This document shows positions 58,621-64,000 of a stretch of 64,000 bases of DNA, piece by piece (the stretch's first letter is position 1; every line of letters begins with the position of its first letter). The notes below the pieces were generated by a model. That model was not told the origin of the DNA. It searched no databases and saw only the letters and a list, made by a program, of their open reading frames with translations. Location: contig VFFE01007563.1 of assembly GCA_008921705.1 (NCBI GenBank), positions 124,001-188,000 on the forward strand, given 5' to 3'. This stretch comes from Burhinus oedicnemus (taxonomy: Eukaryota; Chordata; Aves; Charadriiformes; Burhinidae). The translations under genes and the position numbers were made by a program.

Positions 58621-61600
58621 ACAGAAGAAAGTAAGTGTAGGACCTCTAAAAAATTGGCATCATATTCTTTTTTTAAGACTAACTCAGATTTGAACTGAAT
58701 AATTTTAAAAAGTGTTTGACTTCCAAGCAGTATTACTTTGCAACTAGATATATCAAAGACAATACAAAATTACAGCCAACACATCAAAAGACAAAGGGAT
58801 CCCTCTAACTATTGCTGTGCTCATCTTAATGAGCATTTTGCACAACCTTGATGCCTGATCTACCCATCCTTCAGGCAGATGGAGTTGATTTCTTCCTTGG
58901 ATGGCTCAGTCATTGGACTGCATGTAGCAAATCATTTGTTATCATTATTGTCACCATAACCTGGCACCACTATTGCTTCTGTGAGTACAGGCTAAGCAGC
59001 TAAATGTCAGAAAACTGCTTTGAGTGATGCAGTTCAAGAAAAGGGACAGCAAGGTGGTGGGCAGAAATGTAGGAAAAAAACCTGAGAAAAGCAGTAGTAT
59101 TATGGCTAGGTTGTGCCCATCTTCACAGTTTTAATGTGGTAACAGAGTTTGCAGCCAGAAAAAACTACTGTTCATCAGATATGGCCTCCTGCATAAGACA
59201 CCACCTCAGAATCTGAAGTACCGAACCCAAAAGCTGAACAATAATGTATTTGGAAAATGCCTTCTGTGATTCAGAAAACTTAGAAAATTCTGCATACAAG
59301 CTTAGAAAAGTCAGTCTGGAAGGTCCTCAGGGTATCCTGTAATTAGTTCATCCCATTGTAGTTTTGGTCTCTCTTTGCTACACCTGCCCTCTGCATCTAC
59401 CAACAACAGGTGAAGAAAAAGGCAAGCAAAAGACAATGTTTTTCACTCAATCACCTTCTCGCTAATGTAAAATCAGTCTGATGATTGTTTTAATTACGTT
59501 GTAAGAATCCTGATATTTTCTTCACTAACTTCCTTGACACTGCTGAAAGCACTTTGTCAGACTGTTTCACGTCATCATATTATTTGGGGGATAAAAAATA
59601 TTTTTGATGAAGTGATTTTATTTCCTGCTATATTACCAGCTTTGACATAAATTTCCAGAGAGCCCCAAGGGCATTTCTTTTTGCACTGTAGCATAGTCTT
59701 GTTAGCAATTCAGGTGGAATAAAACCACTCAGCTTCACTTTATGGTCTTGTGCCCTGGATTTTTCACATGCCACCCTTTCAAATATAAGGAACAGTATTG
59801 CAGAACAACATTAGAATCTTATGTTGTTAATACAGAATTCCAGTAACACATTAAGCAGCATTGTATCTGTGGTCTTTTGCTTGTATGACTTCTGTACTTA
59901 GTAGCATTTTACAATTACTTTCAAAACAATAGCGTCTGCTCAGAACGAGCCTTAATTTTTTACTATTGTGTTAATATATATAAAAAATGTTACTTTTAAA
60001 AAAAATTAATTTCTCTGGAAACAAGACCATAAAGCATCTCACGAAGTCACAAATTACAAAACCTGCATTTACTTTCTGATAGGCAAGTTTATTGCAGGTT
60101 TTCATATATTATCAATTACTGCAAAGACCAGTGGGAATTGAAGCCACTTGCCACCTCCTGCAAGTGTTCAAATCTGAAAAGACTGAGCCTCATGGGAAGC
60201 AGAGATCATTTATGATCCTTTTATGATCATTATCTATTATCTATTATCCTTAATGGATATGAAGTCCTTCTCTAGGCAGGGAACATGGACAATCCTAAAT
60301 GACTTGTCTGATACCTCACCTTCGTCACTGCAGCCCGCTGGCCTTGCAGCACAGAAGGGGGCAAAAACCCATTGCGTTTTCTAGGATGAAGGTGAAGACA
60401 CTAATGAAACACTTGGATTTAGGGAAAGCACTGCAAAATAATGTTGACATGCAAGAGGATAAAATCCTGTAGTCATTGCAGGATTCTTACTTTAAAACAG
60501 CCAGGTATTTCTGTACCTTAGCTGCTGCATTAGGACTGAAAATTTATTATTACCTTTTCACAGAATCACATTTCTATCACTTCCTTTTGAAAAGCACTCA
60601 CACAGTGGTGACATACCTGAAATAAAAGCCATTTTTTTTTCTAAAATTCTCTGGTTAAAAAGAAGAAACTTTGCATTCACACAGCCTTTTCCAACCTGAA
60701 AGTCAAAACCATTTTTCCCTTTAGATTAATAGACTACAGCCTCCTCCTTCAAAATGACACTGATATGTATACCTCTTTTACATGTAGGCTATCCCATGGA
60801 AACATGACTTCTACTGCTAGGCTTTTTGTTTTGGTCTCTCCCTTTCTTTTGTCTTAATTGGGATAATATTTCTTGTTGTGGAAACTGATTTGCTGCTACA
60901 TCACTTCCAAGTCAGTGGCCACCAACCTGAGTCATATTCATGGAAAAGATTCAGTCAGTAAGGCAAACTACTAACAAGCTCTGATTCACCTTAGATCACA
61001 TAAAAATGTATGCTGCACCATAGAATTAACCACACAAAGTGACTACTTCTTATATAAAAAAGGAAAAATCATTATCAGCTTCAACATTTCCTTCCCTTTC
61101 AGAAGAAATGAACTGATATAATCTGTCAAAAACTCCTTACACATGAACATGCCCCGTTGCCACGTGAGAAGGATCAGCTCACCTCACTGCTGGTGAGAAG
61201 CATGACTTCAAGAAATAAGCGGTTTTTGGGACCCTCAAAAGGCATATTATCAGTCCTTCGACCCCAGGTGTAAAATGTCTTCACCAGGCTGCTATTACTT
61301 GGTTATAAAATGTGAAGTACTAGAGCTGCAGCTAAGAGCTGAGCAGCAGTAATGCAAGCATACCTGTGCAAAGGTGCCATGAAGCTACACTGCAACACCC
61401 ATCGCTCCCCTGATTTGGGGTGTTAAATGAATTTCTTGACAATAAAGCAGGAGGCTGCAAAAACATAGCACTGCCCTAGCCAGGTCTTTTTCCTGCCATC
61501 CTTACGTGATGAAACTGACAGCACAGGAGCAGAACACACAACAGAAAGCAGAATCTTTCTCTTGGCTGGTAACATGGCTTTTGGGCTTCTAAGGACAAAT

Positions 61601-64000
61601 AATGCACCCCAGAAAATATGTGAATTAAGAGGCAAAAACATGCAACGCCTATTACAACTGTAATGGATATAACTATGATCTCTCTGGCAGGAAAACAGAA
61701 GTTTGTTTATCAAATAATTTCTTTCTGAACAGAACTTACATGCATTCTTACAACACATCTGTCTTTCATAGCATATACAGCATCCCACCATACCGAGAGG
61801 TGTGACTAGTTTTCCTGTTAGTGAGTTTACAAGAAAATTGTTACATTGACTGGTATTTTCTACATGCATATGTTTTAAGCAGTCTGATCCTAAGGGCTGA
61901 ACTGTCATTACTTCCCAGAATGCATCAAATCCTCCTGAAGGAAGCATAGTGGTGGCTCATTCGTTATTACAATTTAAGTCAGGAAGCAGCTGAGTGCAGG
62001 CACAGGTAAATTACTACCCTCATTTTACTGTCCGTAATGTGCGTATTACTTTCAGAAACATTTAGTGTGCCAGCTCACTAATGGTAACAGTATGCACTAG
62101 GATTTGTTCCAAGTATCTCAGTTTTTCAATCAAGACTTAGTAAACCTGCCCTCTCATATTGTTGCAGTTTGAAAGGCAGATATGATTAATTAACTAAAAC
62201 AATAACCAGAATCAATTCTTAACTGTTAAGCAGTGATAAACCAGAAGACTCCACTGCCAACTGGACATTAAAAGGCTAGCTAAGAGAAAAAAAATCTACA
62301 CATTTTGACTGCCTTTGTGTCTAGATTTCTGCTCATTTTCTCACTGATAGTGAAAAAAATAGCATAAAATGCCTACACCTGTTTCTGAAGACCGTTACAC
62401 ACTCCAACATTACCATCTCATGATTATGGCACAAAAATCCACTTGTAAGTAATTTTAAAAATTATCTATCATAAGTATCTTCCCTGAATTATAGGGCTAT
62501 TTGATCAGTCCAGTAACCTTTTTTTTTTTTCAAATCCATGTGAGGAATAAAATCAGCTCCAAAAGATATAGCTTTGTCCTCTCTTACAGTCCCTTCTCAC
62601 AGTAGACGGTTCAGAAGCATAAATATTGACTGTTTTATAAAGAACACATTTCATTCTTCTACCATTCTGGAAAAGCAAATTTTTCATTCAGTTTACCAAA
62701 TCAGATTTTCTAAAAGTATCCTGAAATAAAGTTGTATTTGGTAGTCAAATAGCAATCCCATTTTAAATGCTTTAAGCTGTTGAACAGTGTAGTATTTCAC
62801 CTTAATAAAGCCTGCCAGGTGTTTCCCAGTCTGTATTCCTGTAGATATCTTCTTTATGGACATAACCAAACTTGCTGTAGCAGGAGAAATATTCTCCACA
62901 CTTCTATTTCACATATTTCAGCCCAGCCAGAATTTCATATGTATATATTGTCACACTTAAAAGACACGGTGTATCATCTTAATGAACCATTTCTTAGCTT
63001 TTTAGTTTTCTCTTAGGTAACCTTATGCATTCTTGGTAGCGCAATCAAATAACAATAATTAAGGAAAAAGGGATCTAGTTTCCCATGTAGTAAGAAATTT
63101 AGTGTCCGATCTCTTTAAGCTTCCAGCAGTTCCTGCAGCTAGATTAAGCTGCTGCGCAGGTTAGGTAACTGTTCTTTGTATTTATTTGGTAGAGCTGAGC
63201 AGGCATTTTTACTGAGCTGTGAAAAATTAGCCAAAACATTTTTTCCAGTGTTTCTTCTGATTCACTCTCTTTCTTTTCCTCCGACCCTTCAAAAGTTCCT
63301 GCCTTCCAAGTCTACTTACTGACATGCAGTTCAAATTCATTATAAAAAATGTGAGTAGTTTTATTAAGAAAAAATAGGCTGGGTAATTTGTTGCTCTCCA
63401 ATTTTTAGTACAGTACTTCTACACATGCACATCTCTACATCTGCGGTGTTAAGCTTATTGCACATTACAGACCTTTTATTTTTCAGTCCTCTGGCTACTC
63501 TCAGTTTAGGTTGCTTGGGTTTTTTCAGTCTATTGCTCATTCCTTGTTCCCATGGCATGTATCATATATGTTCCAAGCAGAAATGCAACATTTGTAGTCT
63601 CTCTAGGGCACAGGGTCCTCTGAGTGAAGTCTTTAGTATGATGTCATTCATTAATTTTTTTTAGAACATACAACATTATTCTAAAATACCTGTTGCTCTA
63701 AATCCTGCTATTTGGACTTGGCTTCCTCTCTTGGGAGGCAATCTCTTCTTCTGACGTGTGGAGACTCAGAAACTCTCTTCCGCCATAAAACAAACAGAAA
63801 TGTGACTACAAGAGCTTTCTGCAACTGGAACAATAGCTCTTACATATACAATGGCACAAAGTGGGTCCGGGCCTTTCCTTAAAAGAAATAAAAAAGTATC
63901 AAGGTAACAAGACCTTGGCCAAACACACAAAGAAACAAGCTTCAGAACTCCAGTAGAGAAACAGAAGCTGGACAAGTCACTGCTGGAATGCCATCTCTGG
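58621..64000. other. AT-rich sequence, no gene confirmed
   Basis: No repeat or RNA gene recognised. The minus-strand frame at 61423-61947 (174 codons) is the longest open frame outside repeats and gaps; it is discussed as a finding. Other frames are short and featureless. Confidence 0.5.

Noticed and set aside
1..64000. CRISPR array, prokaryotic operon, phage or toxin-antitoxin type system
   Set aside because: No repeat-spacer pattern, no dense gene packing and no ribosome-binding-site context; the repeat content is that of a bird nuclear genome.
1..64000. tRNA, rRNA and common small RNA genes
   Set aside because: I looked for T-loop GGTTCRA-type boxes and rRNA/U6 signatures on both strands and saw none. 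A covariance-model scan was not possible, so small unusual RNAs cannot be excluded.

Overview
The window looks like a non-coding, mostly AT-rich piece of a bird genome (a neighbouring sauropsid lineage is possible but less likely). The diagnosis rests on repeats. There are at least eight fragments of the LINE family CR1, several ending in the CR1-specific 3' terminus with short ATTCTATG-type tandem repeats instead of a poly(A) tail. There is also an ancient CORE-SINE/MIR-like remnant and a possible endogenous-retrovirus LTR. I found no prokaryotic gene organisation, no rRNA or tRNA gene, and no complete protein-coding gene. Nearly all the short open frames look like chance frames, low-complexity frames or pieces of CR1 ORF2.

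Layout. 1-950: sense-strand CR1 ORF2 fragment (reverse transcriptase up to motif A), running off the left edge. 951-10194: AT-rich sequence with nothing recognised. 10195-10303: CR1 3' terminus. 10304-18147: AT-rich, nothing firm. 18148-18510: very old L3-like CR1 remnant. 19851-20694: polypurine octamer array running into a 775-base assembly gap. 20697-20789: a lysine/proline-rich coding-like tail with a stop codon and a downstream AATAAA. 22775-22960: MIR/CORE-SINE-like remnant. 23560-24130: LTR-like, GC-richer block. 31010-31375: CR1 3' region. 32428-32551: long A tract interrupted by a 20-N gap. 33890-34330: GC-rich block fused to an antisense CR1 RT fragment (34331-34815). 35136-35231: small direct repeat enclosing an isolated CR1 tail. 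40306-40353: 12-bp minisatellite. 48466-48525: compound ATT/ACT microsatellite. 51087-55990: the densest part, with four CR1 fragments in both orientations set in GC-richer sequence. 55991-64000: AT-rich, with a weak LRR-like open frame, a weak LTR-like start and one long cysteine-rich open frame.

Nothing here amounts to a gene system. The relationships visible are between repeats: nested and inverted CR1 copies of different ages, loss of CR1 3' halves, and assembly gaps at polypurine and A-rich tracts. The items most worth checking are the coding-like tail beside the 775-base gap, the GC-rich block joined to CR1, the LTR-like block, and the MIR-like remnant. All family assignments come from reading the sequence against remembered family features; no database search was run.
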